In this document: piece by piece, positions 52,752 through 60,972 of the stretch
How the letters are laid out: the number at the start of each line of letters is the position of its first letter
Position numbering within the stretch: position 1 is the first letter of the stretch
Source: Melioribacter sp.
Lineage (GTDB): Bacteria; Bacteroidota; Ignavibacteria; Ignavibacteriales; Melioribacteraceae
Length of the DNA stretch: 64,000 nucleotides
NCBI GenBank assembly: GCA_003155655.1
Contig: PMDS01000037.1
Span: 62,001 to 126,000 of the forward strand
Direction: 5' to 3'
Position numbers and translations under genes: made by a program
The notes under the pieces: model-generated
Database searches by the model: none
What the model was told of the DNA's origin: nothing
Seen by the model: only the letters and a program-made list of their open reading frames with translations

Positions 52752-53141
52752 ATGAACACAAGAATAAATATTTCAACAGGGGCTAAATGGGAATCTGTCG
52801 TTGGCTTTTCTAGGGTTGTAAAAACCGGCAGTCTGGTTTTCGTTTCAGGAACAGTTGCTGTTGATGGCGGGAGTAAAGTAATAGAGCCCAATAATTATTA
52901 TGAACAAACAAAGTTCATAATTCAAAAAATTGAAAAAGCATTAGAACAGGCGGGAGCTTCTCTTAAAGACGTTGTTAGAACAAGAATGTACGTTCTTGAT
53001 ATAGAGCAATGGGAGGAAGTTGCACGGGCACATAAAGAATATTTTGAAGATATAAAACCGGTTACTTCAATGGTACAAATAAGCAAGCTAATTGCAGATG
53101 ACCTTGTTGTAGAAATTGAAGCTGACGCCGTTATTCAATAA
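52752..53141 (+). CDS. RidA family (YjgF/YER057c/UK114) protein
   Basis: A 129-residue Rid protein. Typical members hydrolyse reactive 2-aminoacrylate and other enamine/imine intermediates formed by PLP enzymes. Family landmarks: GFSRVVKTGSLVFVSGTVAVD, IEKALEQAGASLKDVVRTRMYV with the active-site Arg, and a C-terminal LVVEIEADAV. The C-terminus lacks the usual full RidA signature, so it may belong to a Rid2-7 type. It lies 24 nt upstream of an alpha/beta hydrolase and close to a PLP decarboxylase, a sensible functional grouping. Confidence 0.88.
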   Translation: MNTRINISTGAKWESVVGFSRVVKTGSLVFVSGTVAVDGGSKVIEPNNYYEQTKFIIQKIEKALEQAGASLKDVVRTRMYVLDIEQWEEVARAHKEYFEDIKPVTSMVQISKLIADDLVVEIEADAVIQ

Positions 53142-53165
53142 GTAATTAAGATAAGGAAATTATAT

Positions 53166-54008
53166 ATGTTAAAATATGACCCGGTAACCCAGGATCAAAT
53201 ATTAATAGAACCTAACTACCCTCCTTCATTGGTTCCCTTACTTTTTTATAGCAACAAACAGAAAGTTCTGGGCACAATGTTTATTACCGAGAGCAAAGGA
53301 CCTAATCCAACTGTACTGCTTTTAAATGGACATCCCGGGAATGAAGTGAATTTTGATATTGCACACATGCTTCAAAGACAGGGTTTAAACGTATTTACAT
53401 TTTACCCCCGTGGTTCCTGGGGCAGCCAGGGTGCATATTCGTGGAAAAATATTCTTGAAGACGGTAAAGCTGCCATTGAATATTTAAAAGATGACGCGTG
53501 CAGAGAAAAATTTCATGTTGATGGAAACAAAATAATATTGATTGGTTATAGCATGGGTGGCTTTTCTGCTTTATATAATTCACTCATGTTTGAAGACATT
53601 AAGAATATTTGTGTTATCGCGCCATTTAATGTCGGCTTTATGGGGCAGATGATAGCAGCTAGTCCGCAGGTAAAAGAGCTGGCAGAACAAAAAATATCGC
53701 AGACAACAGATTTTATCGAAGGCACTTCTACAGATAAATTAATAGATGAAATGATCGAGCATAAAATTGACTGGAACATTTTAAACTATTCAAATGTGTT
53801 ATATAAAAAAAATCTGTTAATTATTGGCGCTTTGTATGATTCAACTTCACCGGTAGATATTCATCATAAGCCGTTTATAAATAGTTTGCAAAAAGCCGGC
53901 GCAGAAAGGATGCAGGATTATATACTTGCATCCGGTCATTCATTTTCAAATAAACGTATAGAATTAATGAAAAAGATTTCTGATTGGGTAAGTAAAATAA
54001 ATTTATGA
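53166..54008 (+). CDS. Alpha/beta hydrolase
   Basis: A 280-residue cytoplasmic alpha/beta hydrolase. The oxyanion-type loop is LLLNGHPGNE, the nucleophile elbow GYS129MGG, the acid Asp is likely in ALYDSTSPVD, and the His is in LASGHSFSNKR. It resembles esterase/acyl-peptidase-like hydrolases; the substrate is not readable. It overlaps the downstream decarboxylase gene by 4 nt (ATGA) and follows the RidA gene by 24 nt, so the three are probably one operon and may act in one amine/amino-acid pathway (inference). Confidence 0.85.
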   Translation: MLKYDPVTQDQILIEPNYPPSLVPLLFYSNKQKVLGTMFITESKGPNPTVLLLNGHPGNEVNFDIAHMLQRQGLNVFTFYPRGSWGSQGAYSWKNILEDGKAAIEYLKDDACREKFHVDGNKIILIGYSMGGFSALYNSLMFEDIKNICVIAPFNVGFMGQMIAASPQVKELAEQKISQTTDFIEGTSTDKLIDEMIEHKIDWNILNYSNVLYKKNLLIIGALYDSTSPVDIHHKPFINSLQKAGAERMQDYILASGHSFSNKRIELMKKISDWVSKINL

Positions 54009-55462
54009 AAAACATGGGAACTAAAAATCAACTTGGCGACATGCCGAAAGAAGAATTCATTAAATATGGATACGAATTGATTGACTGGGCTGCAAATTAT
54101 TTGGAGCGGATTGACTCACTTCCGGTACTTCCAGATATCAATCCAGGGGATATAAAAGCAAAACTACCACAAAGAGCGCCTCAATCAAGTCAGTCAATGG
54201 ATGACATCATTCCAGATATTGAAAAAATCATAACACCCGGTGTAACTCACTGGCAGCATCCAAATTTTATGGCATATTTTAGTTCGAGCGGCTGTGGTCC
54301 CGGAATTCTTGGAGAACTTGTTGCAGCGGCTTTCAATACAAATGGTATGGTCTGGAAATCAAACCCGGCTTCAACAGAACTTGAAGAAACCGTACTTAAT
54401 TGGTTCCGCGATATAATAGGTCTGCCTAAAGAATTTTTTGGAGTTGTATACGATTCTGCATCTATAAGCACCCTGCACGGTATAGCAGCAGCAAGAGAAA
54501 ATGCAGGCTTGAATGTTAGAACCAAAGGATTATGCGGATTACCAAAATTACGTTTGTACTGCACAGAACATGCCCACTCTTCTATTGATAAGGCATGTTT
54601 GACTCTCGGAATAGGAATGGAGGGAATAAAAAGAATAGCAAGTGATAAAAACTTTAGTATGATTCCATCCGAACTTGAAAAGGCAATTAAAGAGGATAGA
54701 GCAAAGGGCTATACCCCTTTTTGTGCTGTTGCTACGATTGGTACAACTTCATCTACGGCAGTAGATCCTGTAAATGAAATTGCAGACATCTGCGAAAAAG
54801 AAAATATATGGCTCCATTTAGATAGCGCATATGCAGGCGTAACTGCGATGCTTCCGGAAATGAAAAAATATTTTAAAGGTTTGGAGGGAGTTGACTCTTT
54901 TGTTGTCAATCCGCATAAATGGCTTTTTGTTCCATTAGACTTTAGTATTCTTTATATACGCAAGCCGCAAATTTTGAAACAGGCTTTCAGCCTTGTTCCG
55001 GAATACTTAAAGACATCTGTAGATGATGTTGCAATAAATTATATGGATTACGGGGTTCAACTTGGAAGAAGATTCCGCGCAATAAAATTCTGGTTTGTCT
55101 TGCGCTACTTTGGTATTGAAGGACTTCAAGCACGTTTGAGAGAACACATACGCCTGGGACAACTATTTGCCAAATGGATTGATGAACATCCGATGTTTGA
55201 ACGGTTAGCCCCGGTACCGTTTAGCACAGTATGTTTTCGTGCTAAACCTTCCGGATGGAACGATGAAAAAAAACTCAATGAACTTAATGAACGGCTCCTT
55301 AATGAAGTCAATGCAACCGGCAAGGTTTTTATTGTACACACTAAATTGAACGGTGTGTTCACAATTAGAATGGTTATCGCAGGTTTAAGGACTGATGAAA
55401 AACACGTTGAACTTGCATGGCAGATAATAAAAGACTCCTTGAACAAAATTTTAGTTGATTAA
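54005..55462 (+). CDS. PLP-dependent aromatic-L-amino-acid decarboxylase-like enzyme
   Basis: A 485-residue group II decarboxylase that would turn an amino acid into its amine and CO2. PLP ligands by family rules: H191 (TEHAHSS, ring stacking), D273 (HLDSAYAG) and Schiff-base K305 (NPHKWLFVP). The N-terminal FIKYGYELIDWAANYLERID and THWQHPNFMAYF match tryptophan/tyrosine/DOPA decarboxylases more than glutamate decarboxylases. The exact substrate is open. The 4-nt overlap with the hydrolase gene and the RidA gene upstream suggest a small pathway operon. Confidence 0.9.
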   Translation: MKNMGTKNQLGDMPKEEFIKYGYELIDWAANYLERIDSLPVLPDINPGDIKAKLPQRAPQSSQSMDDIIPDIEKIITPGVTHWQHPNFMAYFSSSGCGPGILGELVAAAFNTNGMVWKSNPASTELEETVLNWFRDIIGLPKEFFGVVYDSASISTLHGIAAARENAGLNVRTKGLCGLPKLRLYCTEHAHSSIDKACLTLGIGMEGIKRIASDKNFSMIPSELEKAIKEDRAKGYTPFCAVATIGTTSSTAVDPVNEIADICEKENIWLHLDSAYAGVTAMLPEMKKYFKGLEGVDSFVVNPHKWLFVPLDFSILYIRKPQILKQAFSLVPEYLKTSVDDVAINYMDYGVQLGRRFRAIKFWFVLRYFGIEGLQARLREHIRLGQLFAKWIDEHPMFERLAPVPFSTVCFRAKPSGWNDEKKLNELNERLLNEVNATGKVFIVHTKLNGVFTIRMVIAGLRTDEKHVELAWQIIKDSLNKILVD

Positions 55463-55509
55463 TTAATAGTTAAACACTTTCAAGTTTTATTTTTAACCTA
55501 AATATCGGG

Positions 55510-55871
55510 ATGATGCAAAAATAGAAAAACACCGGGTTTTTACAACAAGCGTTGCAAGTGTCTATCCGCATTATATAGCCAAAGGTGAAAAAAAAGGACG
55601 CACAAAAGCAGAAGTTGATGAAATTATCTGCTGGCTAACCGGTTATAACCAGAAAGAGCTGGAAGCTCAACTCGAAAAAAAGACAGACTTTGAGACCTTC
55701 TTTGCAAAAGCCCCTCACCCAAATTCTTCACGATTTTTAATTAAGGGTGTAATTTGCGGAGTAAGAGTGGAGGACATTAAAGAGCCAACTATGCGCGAAA
55801 TTCGTTTTTTAGATAAGCTGATCGATGAGTTAGCTAAAGGAAAGACAATGGAAAAGATTTTACGGAAATAA
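55510..55871 (+). pseudogene. Frameshifted DUF2200 gene
   Basis: A continuous frame from about 55530 to the stop at 55869-55871 reads [58 protein letters not shown], which is an almost complete DUF2200 protein. It has no usable start in this frame. Two ATG codons at 55510 and 55513 lie in another frame and hit a TAG at once (55522-55524). A single lost base in the A-rich stretch between them would restore a normal N-terminus, so this is a frameshift pseudogene or sequencing error. Function of the family unknown. Confidence 0.8.
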
Positions 55872-55918
55872 CAAATCTTTCGTGGCTATCAAATTGCCAC
55901 CAAATCAAAACTTCTTTC

Positions 55919-56014
55919 TCATACTCTTAATCATAACCTTACTCGTAATCTTAATCTTACTCTAATAACGAGAGTAAGATTAAGAATAAGAGCAAGAATA
56001 AGAGTAAGAGCAAG
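55919..56014. repeat. TAAGAN hexamer tract forming an imperfect hairpin
   Basis: The left part holds complement units (TCTTAN) and the right part holds (T/C)AAGAN units, so the 96-nt tract can fold on itself around CTAATAACGAG. Related to the tracts at 18910, 34302, 41333 and 56167. Confidence 0.8.
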
Positions 56015-56166
56015 AAAAAAAGTAGTGTAAGAATAGGTACAAAAGTTTTTTAGTCACGTCAGAGCTAACATCCTTGATGCTAAACTGGATCAATTTTATT
56101 TTCAGACCCTCCACTCACACAACCTCAAATAAGCGGTAAAATGTTTTCACATTAGACAAACTAACT

Positions 56167-56260
56167 CTTCTTGCTCTTAATCATACTCTTACTCATAATC
56201 TTAATCCTAATCTTACTCTAAAAATAAGAGTAAGATTAAGATCATGATTAAGATTAAGAC
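56167..56260. repeat. Second hexamer hairpin tract before cysK
   Basis: Same architecture: left arm ends ATCTTACTCT, then AAAAAT, then right arm AGAGTAAGATTAAG and on. It lies 26 nt beyond the cysK stop. The stretch from 56015 to 56166 between the two tracts shows nothing recognisable. Confidence 0.8.
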
Positions 56261-56285
56261 AAAAGAAGTGTACTTATAGCTATAA

Positions 56286-57197
56286 TTAAAATAATCCTTC
56301 AACCGAAAGGTATCTCTCGCCTGTATCATAATTAAAGGTAAGAATACTTTTTCCTGGTTCTATCTCACCTAATTTTTTTGAAACTGCAGCAAGAGCTGCC
56401 CCGGAAGAGATACCGATGAACAAGCCCTCCTCTTTTGCTGCACGCTGTGTAAAATCATATGACTCTTCTTTAGTTACTGTAATTACTCCATCCAATAATG
56501 AGGTTTGCATAATTTTTGGAATAAATCCTGCACCTAAACCCTGCAAGGGATGTGGTCCGGGTTGACCGCCCGATAATACCGCCGAAGCCGCAGGTTCAAC
56601 AGCAAAAACTTTCGTAGCAGGAAATTTTTCTTTCAATACTTTTCCCACACCGGTTATATGCCCGCCTGTACCAACTCCGGTAATTACATAATCAATTCCT
56701 TTTGGAAAGTCGTTTAAAATTTCCTGAGCAGTTGTTTTAATATGAATATCAACATTTGCCTGGTTTTCAAATTGCTGTGGAATCCAGGCATTTGTATTGT
56801 TTGATGCAATCTCATTTGCTTTTGCAATTGCGCCTTTCATTCCTTGTTCGCGCGGTGTTAATTCAAAAGTGGCTCCGTAAGCCGACATTAACTTTCTTCT
56901 TTCAATAGACATTGATTCCGGCATTACCAATAATAGTTTGTACCCTTTAACAGCTGCAACAATTGCCAACCCAATTCCAGTGTTTCCCGATGTCGGCTCA
57001 ACAATCAAACTGCCCGGCTTTAAAATTCCTTTTTTCTCGGCATCTTCTATCATTGCAAGACCAATTCTGTCTTTGATGCTTCCGCCCGGATTTGCTTTTT
57101 CCAGTTTTATCCAGACCTCATGTTTATTTCCAAAAAGTTTATTGATTCTAACGTGAGGTGTGTTGCCGATTGTTTCTAATATATTTTGCGCTTTCAT
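56286..57197 (-). CDS. cysK: Cysteine synthase (O-acetylserine sulfhydrylase)
   Basis: A 303-residue PLP enzyme that makes cysteine from O-acetylserine and sulfide. The PLP lysine is K42 in [11 protein letters not shown]. The phosphate/substrate loop is [28 protein letters not shown] is the glycine loop, and [19 protein letters not shown] is the conserved active-site region. Length and N-terminus ([17 protein letters not shown]) match CysK. It lies 12 nt after cysE, completing a two-gene cysteine operon that begins with the polycysteine leader ORF at 58129-58242. Confidence 0.96.
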   Translation of the reverse strand: MKAQNILETIGNTPHVRINKLFGNKHEVWIKLEKANPGGSIKDRIGLAMIEDAEKKGILKPGSLIVEPTSGNTGIGLAIVAAVKGYKLLLVMPESMSIERRKLMSAYGATFELTPREQGMKGAIAKANEIASNNTNAWIPQQFENQANVDIHIKTTAQEILNDFPKGIDYVITGVGTGGHITGVGKVLKEKFPATKVFAVEPAASAVLSGGQPGPHPLQGLGAGFIPKIMQTSLLDGVITVTKEESYDFTQRAAKEEGLFIGISSGAALAAVSKKLGEIEPGKSILTFNYDTGERYLSVEGLF

Positions 57198-57209
57198 TTT
57201 TTTTCTCCT

Positions 57210-58073
57210 TTAAATTATAAATTCTATTGAGTCTTCAAATTCCTGGTTTGTTCTTATTCTAACTTCACTCTTGTGATATACTATTGAGTTAGGCGGAATG
57301 CTTTGTGTAACCCACGAGTTACCGCCGATAATACTGTTATTGCCAATAACTGTGCTGCCGCCAAGAATTACAGCCTGTGAATAAATTATAACGTCATCCT
57401 CAATTGTTGGATGGCGCTTGATCTGGGCAAGTGATTTATCAACGCTAAGAGCTCCAAGTGTAACACCCTGGTATATTTTTACATTTTTGCCAATAACGCT
57501 TGTCTCGCCAATTACAATACCTGTTCCATGATCAATAAAAAACGGAGAGCCGATTTGCGCCCCGGGATTTATATCCACGCCTGTTTTTTCATGGGCATAT
57601 TCTGTTAAAATTCTTGGAATAATAGGCAGGTGAAGTTGATAAAGTTCATGGGCGATTCTGTAAATTAATATTGCAATAAACCCGGGATAAGCAAGAATTA
57701 CCTCGTCTATACTTTCCGCGGCAGGGTCTCCTTTGTAAATTGCCTCTGCATCCTCCCAAAGCATATCATGGATTTTGGGAAGGCTGCCGATAAATTCTTT
57801 TGCCGTATTTTCTTCATCGCCTGTAAAATTACCGTTAAGGTTTTTAATTAAAGTGATTAAATTCCTTTCAAGCAATTGAAGCTTGGCAAGAATGTCTTCT
57901 TTTGAATAATATACTTTACTTGAAAAATGGGGAAAAAGAAAGTCAATTAGTTCGTTTAAGAATTCAATTGCCTCTGCTTTCAGCGAAGAAGTGCATGAAT
58001 GTGTCTGTCTTTTACCTAATAAGGTTTCTGCAAATTCATTGAACATAGTACTATTATTAATTAATGCTTTCAT
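57210..58073 (-). CDS. cysE: Serine O-acetyltransferase (EpsC/CysE type)
   Basis: A 287-residue acetyltransferase that makes O-acetylserine from serine and acetyl-CoA, the first step of cysteine synthesis. The N-terminal helical part includes YPGFIAILIYRIAHELY. The left-handed beta-helix carries the catalytic His and Asp motifs (TGVDINPGAQIGSPFFIDHG, VIGETSVIGKN, GVTLGAL). It is the longer form with an extended N-terminus common in the FCB group. No Shine-Dalgarno is seen before the ATG at 58073. The polycysteine leader ORF ends 55 nt upstream on the same strand. Confidence 0.95.
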   Translation of the reverse strand: MKALINNSTMFNEFAETLLGKRQTHSCTSSLKAEAIEFLNELIDFLFPHFSSKVYYSKEDILAKLQLLERNLITLIKNLNGNFTGDEENTAKEFIGSLPKIHDMLWEDAEAIYKGDPAAESIDEVILAYPGFIAILIYRIAHELYQLHLPIIPRILTEYAHEKTGVDINPGAQIGSPFFIDHGTGIVIGETSVIGKNVKIYQGVTLGALSVDKSLAQIKRHPTIEDDVIIYSQAVILGGSTVIGNNSIIGGNSWVTQSIPPNSIVYHKSEVRIRTNQEFEDSIEFII

Positions 58074-58128
58074 AGTTGTTTTTTATAATTGTTAAAAAAA
58101 TAATCTAAGATGAAAAGCTAGCGGAATA

Positions 58129-58242
58129 TTAGCAGCAACAACAGCAGCAGGCGGTAAAACCTAAAGCAGGTAAAGAGATTTCCAAAGGTGCGGTCAGAGT
58201 CTCTTTAAACGTTTGTATCATATTTCTTTTTGTTTGCTTCAT
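58129..58242 (-). CDS. Leader peptide ending in six cysteines, upstream of cysE-cysK
   Basis: A 37-codon ORF, ATG at 58242 to TAA at 58129-58131. The body reads MKQTKRNMIQTF and on to ISLPALGFTA, then six consecutive Cys codons (TGC TGC TGT TGT TGC TGC) directly before the stop. It faces the same way as cysE, with 55 nt between. A promoter-like sequence ends about 33 nt upstream. By analogy with known amino-acid leader peptides, and with polycysteine leader ORFs reported in mycobacteria, ribosome stalling at the Cys run when Cys-tRNA is low could raise expression of cysE-cysK. A 7-bp complementarity (AAAGAGA / TCTCTTT) lies within the ORF. No clear intrinsic terminator is visible, so Rho or translational control would be needed. 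Confidence 0.75.
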   Translation of the reverse strand: MKQTKRNMIQTFKETLTAPLEISLPALGFTACCCCCC

Positions 58243-58274
58243 TTTTAAATAAAATGCTTTGTAAATCTGTATCC

Positions 58275-58305
58275 ATTATAACAAATATTTAAATAAAAAG
58301 TTCAA
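58275..58305 (-). promoter_or_regulatory. Promoter-like sequence for the leader and cysE-cysK
   Basis: On the minus strand a TTGAAC (58305-58300) and a perfect TATAAT (58280-58275) are separated by 19 nt. The expected transcription start near 58268 gives a short leader of about 26 nt before the polycysteine ORF. The spacing is slightly long; FCB promoters often differ from this consensus, so moderate confidence. Confidence 0.5.
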
Positions 58306-58339
58306 CATATGCGTGAAAAAATTATATGTGGCATTTTTT

Positions 58340-59587
58340 TCAGATCTTATAGACAATTCCCACTGAAAATGAAAAATTTGTATCGGTATAATCATCGTTT
58401 ATTGTTTGCGGCACAACTAATACCTGGTGCCATTTCAAAATAGAATATTCAAATGCCAGATCCAATACGAGCTTTTTGATGTTGAGCGAAGTGCCAAGTG
58501 TTAAAATATGTTTTATGTTTCTATCTGTATTAACATAATTTGAAACTGTGTTTGACTGCCCGGTTGAATTACCTGAATAATATAATTGGGGCACATATTC
58601 ATAACCGGCCCTAAATGGAATTTGGTAATCCCCATTAGTAGTATATTGAACTCCGGCTCTCAAAATATTGATATTATTCCATACGGGTTTGCCGCCAAAC
58701 TCATAAAGATTCAATTGAACATCAGAAGATTTATACTGGCGTGATTCATAATCCGCTTCAAAAAGCCAATTTGCCGATTCTTTATATGAAAACCCAGCTC
58801 CTATTACAAACGGCATATTCAAATCAGTACTTTCATAATTTGGGAAAAGATATTCATATAATCTGTTTGCGGAAATTTGTTTTGCCGCATCAACATTCAT
58901 TTTAAACGGAGATTCGACAGTTAATCCGGCTGTCCAACTTTCCTGCTTAAGTAATAAGCCCAGTTTTAAATTTATGCCACTCAATTTGCTTGCCAGGTTA
59001 GCCCATTTATCAGCATCATTACCATGGTTATCTCCTACTACACTGCTGGTAATTGTTCCAAAATATTTGTAAACATTAAGACCGGCTGAAAATGAATTAG
59101 AGAAGGAATAACAAATAGTTCCGGCCGCGGCATAAACACTACCGGAAGTTTCTTGTGTAAAAAGATCACTAAATGTAACTGCTCTTTTTTTGTTAATTAA
59201 CTGGGGGTTTAATTTCTGAAAAACACCAACGCCAACAATTAAATTTCCTGTAACCGGGTAAGTGAGCGCTCCGTGTTCAAACGACCATTGAGTTTTATCC
59301 CATACAAAAGTTGTTCCTCCAACAGTGCTGCTGATTCTGTCTAAATCATAAGAATAAAATTTAACTTTTTGTGAAAACGAAATATTTATTGAACTTGGGT
59401 TTATCAATGTAGCTGGGTTTAAGTCAAATGAAGAAATACTTTGAGAGGCTGCAATTCCAGTTTCTCCCATAGAATTATAACTGCCTGAATGATATCTGAA
59501 CAGTAGATCGGAATTTTGCGCTTTATTAGAAAAGCCGGCAAATAGTATGATCAGAAAAAAATATATGGATGGAGTATTTTTCTTCAT
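58340..59587 (-). CDS. Outer-membrane beta-barrel protein, FadL/PorV-like
   Basis: A 415-residue exported barrel with a signal peptide (about 1-23, ending NKA/QN). The start of the mature part, SMGETGIAASQSISSFDLNPATLI, is the usual N-terminal pattern of the OmpP1/FadL and PorV/PorQ groups (a G-x-A-x-A...NPA plug motif). Regularly spaced amphipathic strands follow, and the last strand is FSFSVGIVYKI. It could import hydrophobic compounds or act as a secretion-associated barrel; I cannot tell which. The stop lies 266 nt upstream of cysE with the leader ORF between. Confidence 0.8.
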   Translation of the reverse strand: MKKNTPSIYFFLIILFAGFSNKAQNSDLLFRYHSGSYNSMGETGIAASQSISSFDLNPATLINPSSINISFSQKVKFYSYDLDRISSTVGGTTFVWDKTQWSFEHGALTYPVTGNLIVGVGVFQKLNPQLINKKRAVTFSDLFTQETSGSVYAAAGTICYSFSNSFSAGLNVYKYFGTITSSVVGDNHGNDADKWANLASKLSGINLKLGLLLKQESWTAGLTVESPFKMNVDAAKQISANRLYEYLFPNYESTDLNMPFVIGAGFSYKESANWLFEADYESRQYKSSDVQLNLYEFGGKPVWNNINILRAGVQYTTNGDYQIPFRAGYEYVPQLYYSGNSTGQSNTVSNYVNTDRNIKHILTLGTSLNIKKLVLDLAFEYSILKWHQVLVVPQTINDDYTDTNFSFSVGIVYKI

Positions 59588-59680
59588 TTATTTCTAAAGA
59601 TTATGAACCTGTTTTAAATATAGATATAACAACCATAAAGAAAAATTCATAAATAAAGTTCTATTGAGACATTTAAAATA

Positions 59681-59706
59681 AAAAGCCCCGCAGAGCGGGG
59701 TTTTGG
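59681..59706 (-). terminator. Terminator after the cold-shock gene
   Basis: GCCCCGC / GCGGGG stem with a 3-nt loop and flanking A and T runs, 21 nt after the stop codon of the cold-shock protein gene. Confidence 0.9.
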
Positions 59707-59726
59707 TTGCCAAAATAATAATTAAA

Positions 59727-59939
59727 TTATTTCACAACTTTCACTTCTTGAGCTTGAGGTCCCTTTGGTCCATCACCAACAGTGAATTCAACTGGTTGAC
59801 CTTTCTCAAGTGCACGGTATCCTTCCTGCTGGATAGAAGAAAAATGAACGAATACATCTCCGCCTTGAGCTCGCTCGATAAAACCGTAACCTTTTGTAGC
59901 ATTAAACCACTTTACGGTTCCATTTTCACGTTCTGCCAT
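59727..59939 (-). CDS. Cold-shock protein (CspA family)
   Basis: A 70-residue CSD protein that binds single-stranded RNA and DNA as an RNA chaperone. RNP-1 is KGYGFIER and RNP-2 is VFVHFSSI, within the usual [16 protein letters not shown] start. A strong AAGGAG ribosome-binding site precedes the ATG. The 234-nt upstream gap may hold a structured 5' leader, as is common for csp genes, but I cannot show one. A strong terminator follows, so it is monocistronic. Confidence 0.96.
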   Translation of the reverse strand: MAERENGTVKWFNATKGYGFIERAQGGDVFVHFSSIQQEGYRALEKGQPVEFTVGDGPKGPQAQEVKVVK

Positions 59940-60173
59940 TAAAACAACTCCTTAAGAATAATAAATGCATGACTCCTAACGCCTCTGCTGCAAAATTGGC
60001 CGCATTAGCTGAATGGTGTCAAACATACAAATAAATATTTTTAAAAGAAATAAATTTTTGAATGCTCTAGTTTATCAAATTGTTAAATCAAACCAGTCTA
60101 TAAATTTTTAAATCTGGGCATAAATCCCTAATGATTTATAAATCAAAAACTAGATTTACTACAAAATTGTACT

Positions 60174-60524
60174 TTACAAACTTTTAGCCATTACAGCAAT
60201 TTGGTTTGCCTGTCTTTGGTTATATTCAAATGCAATTTTTTTATAGTTGACCAGATCTATTATAGTACCAATCATGCAGATTCCACAGGTAAATAGATAT
60301 AGAATACCAAGACCAACCTGGTCGGTAATAAATCTTTGAATGCCTGAAATGCCCAAAAAGCCAACCAAAGTAACAAGCAAAATTGTCTGTGGGTCTTTTC
60401 TGCGTGTACGGTAAACATTTGCAAACTGCATGGCTTGTTTATCATCCATGTTTTTTAGCAGACCGGAAATGTACATCTGCTCTTCACCCATAATTTCAGG
60501 CAATAACTCCAGAACATTTGCCAT
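60174..60524 (-). CDS. TM2 domain protein
   Basis: A 116-residue protein. The N-terminal 45 residues are soluble and helical; then come two membrane helices joined by a short turn, with the TM2 pattern LVGFLGISGIQRFITDQVGLGILYLF and GICMIGTIIDLVNY. TM2 proteins are small membrane proteins of unknown role. Its first 29 nt overlap the end of the upstream DUF2752 gene in a different frame, indicating co-transcription. Confidence 0.87.
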   Translation of the reverse strand: MANVLELLPEIMGEEQMYISGLLKNMDDKQAMQFANVYRTRRKDPQTILLVTLVGFLGISGIQRFITDQVGLGILYLFTCGICMIGTIIDLVNYKKIAFEYNQRQANQIAVMAKSL

Positions 60525-60840
60525 ATAGAACCTCTTTTGTTTTGTGAAAGTTATGATTCATTTTTATCGAAAGTTTTATAACTCGAATTAATATTATAAA
60601 AAAGCCTGCAATCCCAAGCGGATGCGATCTAAAGGAATTGATAAAATCTCCATAATAGAAGAAAGAAATTGACCTTCCAAAACCGCAACCCGGGCAGAAT
60701 GTAATTCCAAGATTGTGAAAAGGACACAGAGTGTAACTTTGAACTTGATAAGGATTAATAAAATACAAATAGATTAATCCAACTAGCCAAAGTACCGCTT
60801 CCCACTCTATAACTGAAAAAAACAACTTTAATCTGTTCAC
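60496..60840 (-). CDS. DUF2752 membrane protein
   Basis: A 114-residue protein with about three membrane helices. The family signature is CPFHNLGITFCPGCGFGRS, in which the CPGCG(x)R motif is typical of DUF2752, followed by FRSHPLGIAGF. Function unknown; the family often pairs with TM2 proteins, as here (29-nt overlap with the TM2 gene). Confidence 0.88.
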   Translation of the reverse strand: MNRLKLFFSVIEWEAVLWLVGLIYLYFINPYQVQSYTLCPFHNLGITFCPGCGFGRSISFFYYGDFINSFRSHPLGIAGFFIILIRVIKLSIKMNHNFHKTKEVLYGKCSGVIA

Positions 60841-60972
60841 ATTTCACACACTAAATTCTTGTTTGGATAATAACCTAAAATATGGATTGAATCAAGTTTC
60901 TTGTTATTAGTCGTTAGAACAAGCAGCCTTGTTCCCTCTATCTTATAAAACAAGAAGGAATTTTTACAGAAT

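Noticed and set aside
55919-56260. Possible CRISPR array because of many short repeated units
   Set aside because: The units are contiguous degenerate hexamers without constant-length spacers, and there are no cas genes.
59976-60005. Nine-residue minus-strand ORF (MRPILQQRR) in the 5' leader of the cold-shock gene
   Set aside because: Too short to support and without a regulatory residue pattern; a chance ORF is as likely as a leader peptide.
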